Assembly (NCBI GenBank): GCA_016584495.1
Contig: WAID01000015.1
Span: forward strand, 616,001-680,000
Direction of reading: 5' to 3'
Length of the DNA stretch: 64,000 bases
DNA from: Celoporthe dispersa
Lineage: Eukaryota; Ascomycota; Sordariomycetes; Diaporthales; Cryphonectriaceae
Each line of letters starts with the position of its first letter. The stretch's first letter is position 1. A model generated the notes under the pieces. The model ran no database searches, had not been told where the DNA came from, and was given only the letters and a program-made list of their open reading frames with translations. Shown here piece by piece: positions 33,116 to 44,400 of the stretch. Both the position numbers and the translations under genes were made by a program.

Positions 33116-36100
33116 CTACTGCAGATATGGGGCCAAGGCCTGCTGGCCCTCGGGCGAGACTCTCTGCTGGACAAACTGCAGGAGCATGCCGTTGGCCTGT
33201 GCGTTGGTCTTCTTCATGTACTCGCTGACCCAGACCTGAACGTCGGTGAGCTCAGGGAAGTCATCACGCGGCCCGCGCTTGCACGTGTTCAGGGGCGTGT
33301 AGCCGAGCCCGAACCCAATGTCGTCCACGTCTGCGTCCGTGATGATCTCGTCGCCGAACCCGACCGCCACCTTGGGTGGGTTCTTGAGGAGATCCAGCAG
33401 CGCATTGGCTGTCCAGCCCCAGCCCTTGTTGCCGTAGGTGATTGCGAATTCTTTCGAGTCGCAGAGCGTCTTCGTGTACGAGATCACGCCGATCTTCCTA
33501 TCAACAGGCCGGGCCAGCGAGCCCGTCGTCTTGAGGATGATGCTCTGGTAGATCGCCGGGAACATCTTGGCTTGCAAGGCCTCGACGTGTTTGATGAAGT
33601 AGTCAGCGCCCAGCCCGTGCTCCGCCCGCGCCGAGACCAGGTGGTAGAAGCGGACAAATCGCTGCTTGTACGAGTCCGAGGGCTGCGCCTGCAGCTTGGC
33701 AAGTGTGAGCTGTAAGATGGTCGGGAAATATGTGTCCAGCACGGTCCTGCCAGCATATGTTAGCCTCGGGGTTGCGGTGGGGGCTACCCCGCCCTCTCTC
33801 TCTCTCTCTCGGGGAAATATCACTCACCCGTCGAATGCTGCTATGACTGACTCAAGAATGTCAAAGGCGTTCTGCTCCGTCTTCTTCACACTCAACAGCC
33901 CCTGGAACACGCCCAGGACCTGCTCTAGCTGTCTGTTCTCCAGGATCGCTCGCTTGGACTTGGGCGCCATAGCCGCCAGGAATCTGGCGCAGCCGGGCAC
34001 GTTGCCCCTCGTCTCCCATACGGCAGGTGCAAGGATATGAGGCAGAAGCGTGCTGAAGTTGGCAGGCAGTTCATGAGAAGGGGTGGCCTCGAGCAGGGCG
34101 GCGAAGATCTGGAAGACATAGGGGACGAACTCTGTCGCGCGGTCAGTTTCAGGTTCACACCACCACTGCCTGTAATGGAGACTTACCCGTGATGTCCTGG
34201 TTGAGGATGTACGAGAATGGCTCCCACAGGCGCTCGTGCAGCATAGCTTCTTGTGACGGGCTGGAGAACCGGACCAGGGCTCCCATGGCCTCGAACAGGT
34301 AGTAGTAGAACCGAGGGTTGCTGGGGTTGGCCTTGATGACGCCAACAATGTTGATGAGGTGATTCAAGACACCGTCCAGGATCGGTTGTATTCCCTGGTT
34401 GGTCACGATCAGGACCCTCATGATGCAGCGCATCAAGAACTCGTTCTCTTGCATCTTGGCCGGGGCCTTGTCCTTCTCGACGAGGTTGAATAGGTGGTCG
34501 AGGAGGTCCTTCGCGAGCGGCTCAATGTCCGCTCTCGAGAACATGTGCTCGCCCTGGTCGTTCGTCAGGAACAGGACTCGTTCCACCGCGATGGCGGCAT
34601 ATGTGTACACAACATAATTGTCGGAGGCCATGTTCTTGATGAGGGGTTGGAATGCGGCTTGCCACTGCTCCCTGGTCAGTTGGCTGCGGAAGTTGTGAAG
34701 GTATTTGATGGCGTCGACTTTGGATATCGGCTCGACCCCTTCATCGTTCAAGAGATCGGCGGCGATATGGCTCTGAAAGAACTCAACGACATTGACATGA
34801 GGGTTGACCGTCTTCACACCCTGCGCCGTGGTAACGGCACCCTTGGCAGCGATGGCCAGGTACAGGTACACGGCCGTGTCCTTTGCCTTCCAGTCCTTCT
34901 GGCCCTGCGTCAGGTAGTGGTCGATGTACTTGAAGACGACCTTCGTTACGAGGATCTCGAATCTCTCCAGCAGCTTCCGCAGGAAAATCGGTGGCGGCGC
35001 GTCGCCTAGAGTCCGTATCCGATCCCTCGAGGTCTCTCCGGATAAACTCGATCGGCTCGTCCTCGAACATCTCGATGTCTGATTCGCGGAGGGTGACGTT
35101 TGGCAGAATCACCTTCTCCACGATCTGCCCCAGGATGTTCTCGTCGTGGAAGGCGGCCGCGTGCTTGGACCCGGCGACCGCGGTTAGGAACTGTAAGGCC
35201 TTGCTCACCAGGAGGTCGTACTTCTTCTCGGGCCCGATGGTCGACAGGAGGTTCCACACGGATGTTATGAATCGCTCGCAATAGGGGGTGAAGTCTTCGT
35301 CGTACTTGGTCGAGAACAGCGTCAGGGCTTCGCATATGTCGGCCTTGACATTCTCCAGCGCTGTTGCCTCGTCCTCGTCGCCGGCGAATATGGGGTTTGT
35401 GTATGACAGGTACTTGTCGAGGAGGCCGAGTATGTATGGCAGGTTGCCCTCGATTGTAGGGGGGCAGATCGTGGCATGTGAGGTCGTAGAGTATCCTGAC
35501 CATCAAGCTCATGGTCTCGAACCAGCCCTGCAGCGGCGCAGCGTTGTCCTTATTCGCGTCTATTTGTTGATCTGTGATTCGCAGCAGTTCACCGTACGCC
35601 GGGCCAAAGTGCTGCACGACGTGGTTGACTTCGGCGTACAGTTCGTTGGATTGGAAAAGCGGTCGCCAGCGCACGAAGATGGAGTGTGCGACCTCCAAGA
35701 CTCCGTTGTTGACCTTGTAATCGGTGGGCGAGATCCGGCTCACGAGGTCCTGTACAGCACGTTGTTTAGCGGGCGGGCTATTCATGTCGGGAGGACGATC
35801 GCACGTACCTGTGTCAAGGTGTCCCACCGTGTCCAGAAGTCAGAGTCGGCAATGACGCTGATGGCCTCACCGAGCTGGCTTTGGATGTTGGGTGGTGATG
35901 TGATCATGAGACCCACGAGCTCCTGCTTGATGGTTGCGACCTCTTCTGCAGGCAGCTTGTGTTCTCCATCTTCGTTCTGCAAGCGCTACTGTCAGAAACC
36001 ATCCTGTTCCCTGTCTGTATTCATGTCCGAGCCCGTCACATACCACATAGTTGAGGCGGACGAAGTTCTTGAAGGCGAGCGCAGCGGCGAGACGGGTCTT

Positions 36101-36351
36101 GACGGGAAGGCTCTGCTCGGCGACGATCTTGAGGAGCTGGAGGGAGTACTGGGGCTTCTTTTCCTCCTGCTTGAGGAGGTTCTCGGCTGTTGCAGAAGAG
36201 GACAGTCAGCTCACTTTGATCACGGCGGAGAGAGCGAAGGAGGGCAAAGGACGGAAACCCGCGAGAACGGGAGCAACGTGCCTTTGCGGTGCTGCTGCGG
36301 ATCCAGGGTGGCATCCAGCAACTGGGCGATGTTCTGGATATCTGCTGCCAT
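33116..36351 (-). CDS. cse1: Exportin-2 / importin-alpha re-exporter Cse1 (two frame breaks)
   Basis: HEAT-repeat karyopherin that returns importin-alpha from nucleus to cytoplasm with Ran-GTP. Exons: 36282-36351, 36044-36186, 35809-35976, 34187-35749, 33828-34131 and 33116-33746, totalling 958 residues after correction. The N-terminus MAADIQNIAQLLDATLDPQQ and the NLLKQEEKKPQYSLQLL and ALAFKNFVRLNYV blocks are the importin-beta N-terminal domain. The C-terminal half (FYYYLFEAMGALVRF, SARAEHGLGADYFIKHVEALQ) is the CAS/CSE domain. Intron 1 appears to use a GC donor (AAAG/GCACGT), because only that choice keeps the frame. Two insertions break exon 4: G6 at 35459-35464 (removing one gives CHDLPPTIEGNLPYILGLL) and A4 at 34984-34987 (removing one gives TDFLRKLLERFEILVTK). 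It is divergent from mis6. Confidence 0.94.
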
Positions 36352-36856
36352 GTTGACTTGTGTAGAAGAAAATCTATCAAGGCCAACGATCCAGAATGCA
36401 GCTGCGGTAGTCGGACTGGGAGGAGATGTGGTTGTGCAGGTTGGGAGGTTGGATGGGAAGCAGCTCTGCGAAATTTCCAGGTCCGGGCTGGAAAGTAAAC
36501 GAAAGCTGATGGACCTTGCAGCAGCTTGTTGCTGCTTGGTTGCTAGGCTGCTAGAATCGCTAGGCTTCCAGGTGGTCAGTGCAGTCCCAGGCGGACGTGG
36601 GGGGTTTGAGGGGCTTAGAGGGGTAACCCTGTAAGCCCAAAAGGCGTTGGTTGTGCTATGAGCACTACGTAATAGCAGCGCAGTGGAACTCCCTCAGTAC
36701 AGTGGCACGCTCTGTAATGGCACAACCCAGGACCATGGGCTCCGAAATCCAGTTCAATTGGGCTCATGGAAATATATAAATGGAAGCAGTAAAAATCATG
36801 GGGAAGGGGGAGGATAAAAAAGGACAAAACGTGGGAGGAAAAAATATAAAAACAAA
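36352..36856. promoter_or_regulatory. cse1 promoter region
   Basis: 505 bp upstream of cse1, on the tRNA side of the divergent cse1/mis6 gap. It is AT-rich at 36760-36856. No open frame of interest was seen. Confidence 0.5.
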
Positions 36857-36944
36857 GGTCGTGCTGAGAATCGAACTCAGATTGCTGGAAAGGACGTGTG
36901 TTAATCGTCAGAATCCAGAGTGATAACCGTTACACTACACAACC
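36857..36944 (-). tRNA. tRNA-Gln(CUG) with a 17-nt intron
   Basis: The minus strand folds as a tRNA. Acceptor stem: GGTTGTG with CACGACC (one G-U pair). D arm: GTG..CAC around AACGGTTA. Anticodon stem: CTGGA with TCCAG. T arm: CTGAG-TTCGATT-CTCAG. The anticodon-loop segment is 24 nt, TTCTGA followed by 17 extra bases, which fits the canonical nuclear tRNA intron after position 37. The anticodon CTG reads glutamine. The CCA end is not encoded. The gene sits between the divergent starts of cse1 and mis6. Confidence 0.93.
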
Positions 36945-37208
36945 GTTGACAACCCCAGCGATTTGTTTAACTATATACTACTAATTCTCCACCCGGAAAT
37001 GGGCAGATGGTTTATTCTTCCCGGATCCGCTACTATCACTAACAACCAGGCCCAGACGCGTCAAATGCATATCCAAGCCTCAAGCGCGTCGTCTAAGTTA
37101 ATTTATCAGCCACCTCATGAAGAACAATTTAGATTTCATGTTCTGGCGAAAGTCTGCTTTCAATCCTTATGCTTTCCACAACACCACCTCGCCGAAGTCA
37201 GTAATGAG

Positions 37209-39541
37209 ATGGAAGGCGAATTCAAGACCAGAATACAATCTTTGATTGACGTTGTTGTCGAGGGCAAGTACTTCACCTCTGCTCTCTTTACGAGAAGGGG
37301 GAAAATTGTTCTGGTCCGCCGGATGTCTGACGGCTCGTGCAGCCTCCAAAGTCACCGCCAAGAACCGCGCCGCCGATGTCAGGCCCAAGGTGGTAGAGCT
37401 CACCTCGGTCGCTTACAACCAGGGCGTCCTCCCCGAGGAGCTCGCCCAGCTCATCGACCTCGTCATCTCACGGACGTACCTGGACCAGGCCAGCCTCGGC
37501 AGCATCATCAGGAACCTCTACCCCGTCGCAGAGGTCTCGGAGGATGTCGTGCTCAAGATCCTCGGGTGTCTAGGCCTCGGCGGGCTCAAGCCGCCTCTCG
37601 CGCTACAGAGCTCGCTTCTGCAGTGGGTCATTCAGGTGTACCACGTACTGGACACGAGGGCGCAGAGCGTGCTCGCCCGGGCGTACGGAGTGCTCTTCAA
37701 CCTACTAGACGTCTCGGCCACCAGACCCCAGCTGTTCCACATCCTGGCCATCATCACGAGGCGGAAGCATGTGCAGCATTACAGGATCCAGGCGCTGCTG
37801 AACCTCACCCGGCAGAACGCCAACGACCGTCACCTGCAGGGCCTGCTCCGTGTCTACCGGAACTACTACCCGGAGATCATCATCGGTACCCCAGGCAAGG
37901 GAGCCACGTTCAAGCTCCCGGACCCTGAGTGGAAGGACAGGCTGTCTGTGGTCCAGAGGATGCACCGCGAGCTGCAACAGAGCAGCTCCTCAGGCCCCCG
38001 GGGTGGCTTCAGGACAGTCCAGCATCACCTGACAGGAACTAGAGGGTCAAGGACAGCAGCTGTGCCCGGTGTTCAGACGTCGAACGCACACGAGAGATCG
38101 GTGACCCTGGAAGAGATCGACAGCGCGGAGGGTCTCGCTCTGAATGTGGAGAAGGTCGAGCTGCCAGACCACCTCGCCGCGGTCCTGATTGACCCTCTCC
38201 TGCAGAAGTTCATGATCCTGAGGCACGACAAGGACTGGAAGCGCGCCTGGGCATGGACGAACATGCAAATCTCGGAGATTTTGAGCGGAGATGCAGATGA
38301 AGATGCCTTCACAGACACGATGAATGTTATCCACGAGTACGCGCGAGCAACCAAGGTGGGAGACATCCCCCCCCCCCCACAGACTCGTGTGCGCGATATC
38401 TAGTCAGGGCGCTGATGGACCGACCGCGGCAGGATATATCGCCCTTCTTCCCCGGGCTCGTGAAATTGATCGGGAACAGGCTGCACCTTCAGGGCGGCGG
38501 CGGCACCCAGATTCCTGATGTGCTCGCATATGCGCCCATGATGGACCCGAAAGGTACTCAAGAAAAGAAATATCAAGGGCGTGGTGATTAGTAGGCGGGG
38601 CTGACTACTCGCAGATCTAGCTACATTCGTGGCAGCACTTGAGTCGTCGCTCGACGGCTCTGCGGATGGGCAGCTGGGCCTCCTGGAGCTGTACACCAAG
38701 CTCATCCGCCGCTGGGGCGTCACACTCCTGTCCAGCGACCCGGTTCCCCCACAGGCCTCCTCCTGTCTCGCCACGGTCACCGGGCAGGCGAACCAGCTCA
38801 GCCTGACCCTCCTGCAGACCTCTCGAACCGAGCACACCCTGCTCAAGATCCTCGACCTGTACGAGCGGGTGGCCTCCATCTACTCCAGGTCACACCTGCT
38901 GCGCAGTATACAGATCACCATCCCGCCCGTGCTCCTTGTCTACACCCTCCAGTTCAGCACGTGTCTGGCGACCGTCTCTCGCCTGTGCACGATCCTCACG
39001 GCCTACAAGCAGGCCTGCGCGGTGTACATGTCCAACGCGGCCAAGAAGCTCGGCCCGGCCTACGACAGGGCGCAGGTGAACACGTTCAACGGCTTCCTCA
39101 TGGACATCTGCAACTGCCTGTGGCGGGGCAAGGCCTTCGCCAAGAGCGACGCGCACGCAAAGGGGTGTATGGTCCCCGACGGCGTCCTCGCCGCGCTCCG
39201 CCCCTACGTGGCCTCCCCTGACGGCCAGCGGAAGCGGCGACATGGCCCTGGAGGCGCTGTTCACAATGAGCTACTCGCCGCTGCTGTGCCTGCAGGCCGT
39301 GGACCACGTGCGGCAGCTGGAGGAGCACGAGGACGAGGACGTCGAGCTGAGGGCGAGGCACGCAGGCCCCGTCACGCAGAGGAGCCTCGGCCAGCTCGCG
39401 AGGCAGGGCGGGCTGGAGCTCGTGTGGCAGGACTACCGGCTCGGGGTGCTGCGACACCTCAGCGACAAGGAGTGGAGAGGCATCTCGGACCTGATGTACA
39501 GCACCATGAGGAATCTGCTGGACGCGAGGGCCAAGGCGTGA
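37209..39541 (+). CDS. mis6: Inner kinetochore protein Mis6/CENP-I (two frame breaks)
   Basis: CCAN component (yeast Ctf3) required for CENP-A chromatin and chromosome segregation. Exons: 37209-37263, 37343-38553 and 38615-39541, 730 residues after correction. Exon 1 (MEGEFKTRIQSLIDVVVE) joins ASKVTAKNRAADVRPKV through a GC-AG intron whose donor, GAG-G/GCAAGT, matches the strong GC-donor consensus. Mis6 features include VLPEELAQLIDLV, SLGSIIRNLYPVAEVSEDV, LQWVIQVYHVLD, SVTLEEIDSAEG and the tract LGLLELYTKLIRRWG. Frame changes occur at a C12 run (38367-38378; reading on with one more C gives YLVRALMDRPRQDISPFFPG) and at CCCC 39215-39218 (removing one gives VASLTASGSGDMALEALFTM). The start rests on exon 1 being coding; an in-frame ATG further upstream is not excluded. 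Confidence 0.88.
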
Positions 39542-40087
39542 TGGCCCCTCGCGTACTTGACAGCAGCCTCGTACTGTCTCATGATCCTGAGCACTGAACA
39601 GTCAGCAAGGTCCTGGTCACAACATCAGCCCTCCTTTTTTTCTTCTTCTTTTCTCTGTCTCTTTTTTTTTCTTTCTTTTCTCTTTTTTTGGGTTATTCTC
39701 ACCGAAAAAGGTTGCAGGATGCTGAAAGGAACGATTTGGGCGGCATACAAGCAAGACTCCCGGACCCGGAACCTCGGCTCAACGGTCAAATTCACGGCGG
39801 GGATGATGATCTTTTGCGGGGGTTCGGCCGCGGTCCCTGGATCTGACGCGCCCCGGATTTCCCCAGCCTTCCCCCCCTCGTGCTCAAATTGGCATCCTTC
39901 CCCCAAGACACCAACAGGCGATGAAGAAGAAAAACACCTGGCAGGCTCGTCGGACTCACTGGTTTCCTGACCAAACCAGCTCAGCCTCCTGACATGCTTG
40001 CAACCTGAACGGGGTTCGTTATCAACCTTGACGCGGCCAGGGCTCAACAGTTTATCGCGTTATAACAGCTCTGCTGTGTTGTCCACC
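39542..40087. promoter_or_regulatory. mis6 3' flank / AMACR-like promoter
   Basis: 546 bp between co-oriented genes. A T-rich run with C interruptions (39632-39700) probably belongs to the mis6 3' UTR. No coding signal was found. Confidence 0.5.
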
Positions 40088-41407
40088 ATGGTCGGCCCGC
40101 CTCCCCTGACGGGCCTCAAGGTTCTTGAGTTCGCGGGTCTGGCACCAGGTAAGAAAAAAAGAAAGAAGAAGAGAAAGAACCACACTCCTGTCTTCCCGCC
40201 TTCACAGCAGCGCTGCCGTCTCGACACTGACACCACTCCCTCGCCCTCACCAGGACCCTTCGCCGGCCTCCTCCTCGCCGACGCAGGCGCCTCCGTGCTC
40301 CGCATCGACCGGCCCCTCCCCTTCCCAACCCCCGACTCCCTCACGCGCCACAAGACCTCCATCGCCGTCGACCTCAAGTCTCCTGCAGGCCGCGCCCTCG
40401 TCCTCCGCCTCGCGCGCGAGGCCGACGTCCTCATCGAGCCCTTCCGGCCCGGCGTCATGGAGAAGCTCGGCCTCGGCCCCGAGGCGCTGCTTCAGGCGAA
40501 CCCGGGCCTCATCTATGCGCGCATGACAGGCTTCCGCCGCGACGGCCGGTACAAGGACATGGCGGGCCACGACATCAACTACCTCGCCGTGTCGGGCGTG
40601 CTGGGCCTGCTCGGGAGGAAGGACCAGAGGCCCACGCCGCCGGTCAACATACTGGGGGACTTTGCCGGCGGGGGCGCGACGCTGTTCCAGGGCATCCTCA
40701 TGGCCCTGCTGGCGAGGCAGGGGACAGGGGCGGGCCAGGTCGTGGAGGCCAACATGGTCGACGGCGCGGGCTACCTGGCGACCTTCCCGCGCCTCGCCAG
40801 GAGAACGCCCGCCGGCGACGGGCCGCGCGGGACGAACCTGCTCGACAGCGGGTGTCCGTTCTATGACACGTACCAGACGCGCGACGGCAGGTTCGTGGCC
40901 GTCGGGGCGCTGGAGCCGCAGTTCTACGCGGAGCTGGTGCGCGGCCTGCAGCTGGAGGGCCAGGGCTGGGAGGCGAGGAGGACGGACCGCGCGTGCTGGG
41001 ACGAGATGCGGCGGACCTTTGAGGGGGTGTTTGCGAGCAGAGACCGTGCCGAGTGGGAGCGGGTGTTCGACGGGACCGATGCCTGCTGCACGCCGGTGCT
41101 GGAGTACGGCGAGCTCGAGGAGCAGGGACGGGCGCGGGAGGGCGACCAGAGGCCCGCCGTCACGCTGCGGGGCACGCCCTGTCTGGCTGTTGACCCCGGC
41201 GAGAAGGGCCCGGGCGGTGGTGACCAGGGGCCGAGCCGCGGCCAGGGACCCGGTGTCGAGGGCGGTGGCTACGAGGGGAGGCTCATGGTGCCCGGCGAGG
41301 GTGGCGACGAGACGCTGAGGAGCTGGCTCGGGTGGGAGAGAGGGAGGGAGTTCGGTGCGGACGAGAATGGGGGCCTGGTGCTACTGCAGACCCGGTCCAA
41401 GATGTAG
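40088..41407 (+). CDS. CaiB/BaiF family III CoA transferase, alpha-methylacyl-CoA racemase-like
   Basis: Family III CoA-transferase fold, closest in features to alpha-methylacyl-CoA racemase, which epimerises 2-methyl-branched acyl-CoAs for beta-oxidation. Exons 40088-40148 and 40254-41407 give 404 residues. The 105-nt intron (GTAAGA...CACCAG) is stop-free and in frame, so it is easily mistaken for coding; removing it restores FAGLAPGPFAGLLLADAGA. Other family blocks: KSPAGRALVLRLA, DVLIEPFRPGVMEKLGLGP, YARMTGFRRDGRYKDMAGHDINYLA with the expected His-Asp region, and CPFYDTYQTRDGRFVAVGALE. The C-terminus RSKM fits a peroxisomal PTS1-type signal. A Gly-rich insertion near the end (around 41200-41290) is unusual. 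The precise substrate is not shown. Confidence 0.88.
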   Translation: MVGPPPLTGLKVLEFAGLAPGKKKRKKKRKNHTPVFPPSQQRCRLDTDTTPSPSPGPFAGLLLADAGASVLRIDRPLPFPTPDSLTRHKTSIAVDLKSPAGRALVLRLAREADVLIEPFRPGVMEKLGLGPEALLQANPGLIYARMTGFRRDGRYKDMAGHDINYLAVSGVLGLLGRKDQRPTPPVNILGDFAGGGATLFQGILMALLARQGTGAGQVVEANMVDGAGYLATFPRLARRTPAGDGPRGTNLLDSGCPFYDTYQTRDGRFVAVGALEPQFYAELVRGLQLEGQGWEARRTDRACWDEMRRTFEGVFASRDRAEWERVFDGTDACCTPVLEYGELEEQGRAREGDQRPAVTLRGTPCLAVDPGEKGPGGGDQGPSRGQGPGVEGGGYEGRLMVPGEGGDETLRSWLGWERGREFGADENGGLVLLQTRSKM

Positions 41408-44400
41408 GGAGGTTTTTTTCCTCCTTCCCTTACTTCTTTCTTTTCTGATGGGTTTTCTTTTCCTGTGAGAGACTCCTATCGAGCAATGCGACCAGTTTCC
41501 CAATTCCTATCCTGCCTGCTGCGGGCCAACCCTCTCTGGGGGCTGCTGCCACTCGCCACCTCGTCCAGGCTACCGTCTATACCCTTGAACACACGTCTCT
41601 CGCCCGTCCCAGACCAACCCTTTTTTTTTTTTATTTTTTTTTACACATGGACACGGCAAAGTCTATCCATCCATCGTCTACATCATCAGGCAACGTGATT
41701 CCCGAATCTGACTGAGGGAGAAGAGAAAGAAGAAAAAAAGGCAACATGTCAGCCATGATATCCGACAACACACACAGCATCAAGAGGTCCTCTGCATTAT
41801 CAACGCATACCTAGTTCTTTTGAATGGCTCGACATCACGATCCAACAGACCTTGGATCTCGGCAAGTCTTTTGTTTTTCTTTTTTTCCTTCTTTTTCTTC
41901 TTTAATTGGACGGGCTCGGTGGAGGGGGCTTCGGTGGCCGTGGAGAGGGTGGTCTGCTTCGTGACTCGCAGGCCGGAGAGGAGCAGCCTCGTGCTGAGGC
42001 GGACATGGCCATGGACGAGGAGGCTGAGTGGCAGATATCAAAGGCCCGTGGGCGAGGAAGAGAGGGGATATAAATCTTTTTAATATTAATTGACTTGTGT
42101 GAACGCTTGCTGTGCTTCGCTGGGCGCAACAGGCGGTCGGTCTGGCTTTGGAGATGTGCTCTGGAGGGAAGAGGGACGGAGAAGGAGGAGAAGGTGGGAG
42201 AGAGAGGGAGAGTGAGAAGGTGGGAGAGAGAGAGAGAGAGAGAAGGAGGAAGGGTCAGCAAGAGAGGCAGATGGGGGATCGATATGGGTCACATATTATT
42301 CTACCCGGCCCCGGGGAGAGGGGCGAGCTCGGACATGAGCTCAAGAGCTATACCCGGACACGAGGGAAAGGAGAAGGAAAGACAAGAAGGAAAAAGCAAA
42401 GAAGAGAGGATAGCAGGGAAAAAAAAAAAAAAAAAAAAAAAGGACGAGTCATCATAAACCCGTGTTCTCCCTCGCTCATCTCACACAAACGTCCGTGCAA
42501 GAAGAAGCAACAACCACCACCACGACGATCCACAATATAGACACATACACACACACACACACACGAATGAAAGACCTCCCAAAAAAAGAACACACTTTCC
42601 CAAAACGTAAAAAGAAGGACAAGACGCCAGAGAATGAGTTCAGACCCAGTGAAACCACACCCCGGGAAAGGAAAAAAAAAGGACCCAATCACGATCGTCG
42701 TCTTCCCAAACCGTTCCGTCCCAAAGTATTTTGATCTTCCCGCCCCAAGACCGTTTTTTTCCTTTCTTTTTTTTACTTTTTCCGCCCCGACTATCGCACC
42801 AGCTATCGAGAGGCGTTGCGGTCCACACCTCCTTGTCATATCCTATCCCCAGTGCGAGACACAGAGAGAGAGAGCGAGCGTGTTGGTGTGTGTGTGTGTG
42901 TAGAGACACACCCTTTTTTTCCTTCTCTCTCTCTTCCTAGTAGGAAAAACCCTGGCACAAGGAAATGTGATCCTGGGAAGGGAGGAGTGGGAGGGAGGGG
43001 CCAGGCAAGAGAAACAGAGGAGAGTAAGAGTGTGAGAGAGAGTTGGTGTGTGTGTGTGTGTGTGTGTGGGTTCCTCTGCGCAGGGAGAGGGCGGCATCTA
43101 GGGAATTACCTATCTCCTCTGTGCATCCATACCCATCTGCAGCTCTTGTTTCATCCGCCCGCAAAGGCTTGCCCAGAATCATCCCCATGCCGTCGTGCAC
43201 GCCCTAACCTCCGCGGCTCGTAAAAAGAGGTCGCCTTTTCTTTCCCTTTTTTTTTCTTCCCCTCCTCCTCTTCCCGTCCTGCAAGCCACACGGCACACAC
43301 ACACCTACACACACACATCACACACAACTAGCTGTGGATAAGGTCTTGCGGTGTGTGAGACACACACACACACCTTTCGGGAACAAGTGAGGGGACGGGG
43401 CCAATCTCTGGTTGAGGCTCTGCCGCTGCCGGGACGTCGCAACGTAAAGGAGGGTAGGGGCGGGAACCCATGCAAGCCTGTCCAGTCTCAGTCTCGGTCT
43501 CTTGTCTCTCTCTCTGTGTGTTATGTGTGGCCTTCTCATTCGTCCCGTATCTGCATGTTTGCTTTTGCCTGGCCCGGCTGGATGTCCCGAGATGGCGGTG
43601 GCTAGGGCGGCAACAAGGAAGGGGGGACGAGGAGAGGGATACTGATTGATTAGGGGTTCTAGAACCTTGATTATCAGTGGCAATTACGAGTAATCTATCC
43701 GTCTTGCAGGAGGTGGTGGAGGAGAAGTAGGTGAATGACATGATGGCAGCATGAGCCAGACGATGTTACCGAGACTGACTGATGACACCTGTGAGAATTT
43801 TTTCTTCTTTTCTTCTTTTTTTTCTTTTTTCTTTTTCTTCTCCCCTCCTTTGCCTCTCTTCTTCCTCAATCAGAAATTTCTCTGCTCATCACGGCCCAGA
43901 ACCCGAGGCCACATCTCCGTAGCTTCCGATGGAAGAGCACACCATTAACCAGGAACAAGGAGGACGTGGACAGGCGTAATACATCTTTCGTCTCTCATTC
44001 TCATGGCTGCGGACCTCTAGTATAATGGTATCGAGAGAGAGAGGATACGCAAGACATGAATCAGAGAAGCCGCCTTGTACCCACGCTTTCCCCTCCCTCC
44101 CCAGGGTAGTCCCACAAGAAAGGAAAAGAAAAAAGAAGAGAAAAAAAAACAACAACCCAGGACAGTCTATCTACCCATGCAATCCAGACTTGACTACCCT
44201 CAAAGCAGAAGAAGCACATTGCCAAGATTTCCTCCCAAGCCGATCAATCCCTCCCCCCTCATCATCGTACATGGGTGGGGGGGGTATTAATCATCCTATG
44301 TCCATTCATCAACACTTCGTCGCTGCCGTGGCCGATCAGCCTTGTGACACTGATAGCTGCCTGACCATACTGCGTAGGCCGCCTGCTGCCGCCTGCGAAA

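Noticed and set aside
36610..36640. Possible telomere-repeat template (TAACCCT) suggesting telomerase RNA
   Set aside because: Only a partial heptamer match; no extended template or surrounding conserved structure was visible.
38356..38383. A 28-nt GT..CACAG intron across the C12 run in mis6
   Set aside because: Too short for a fungal spliceosomal intron; a run-length error explains the frame change better.
42419..42441. A23 run as a possible retrotransposon tail
   Set aside because: No adjacent coding remnants or target-site duplications; many other homopolymers occur in the same gap.
44003..44040. tRNA-like segment (CTCTAGTATAATGGTATCG)
   Set aside because: Resembles a 5' half and D arm, but no T arm, matching acceptor stem or anticodon stem follows.
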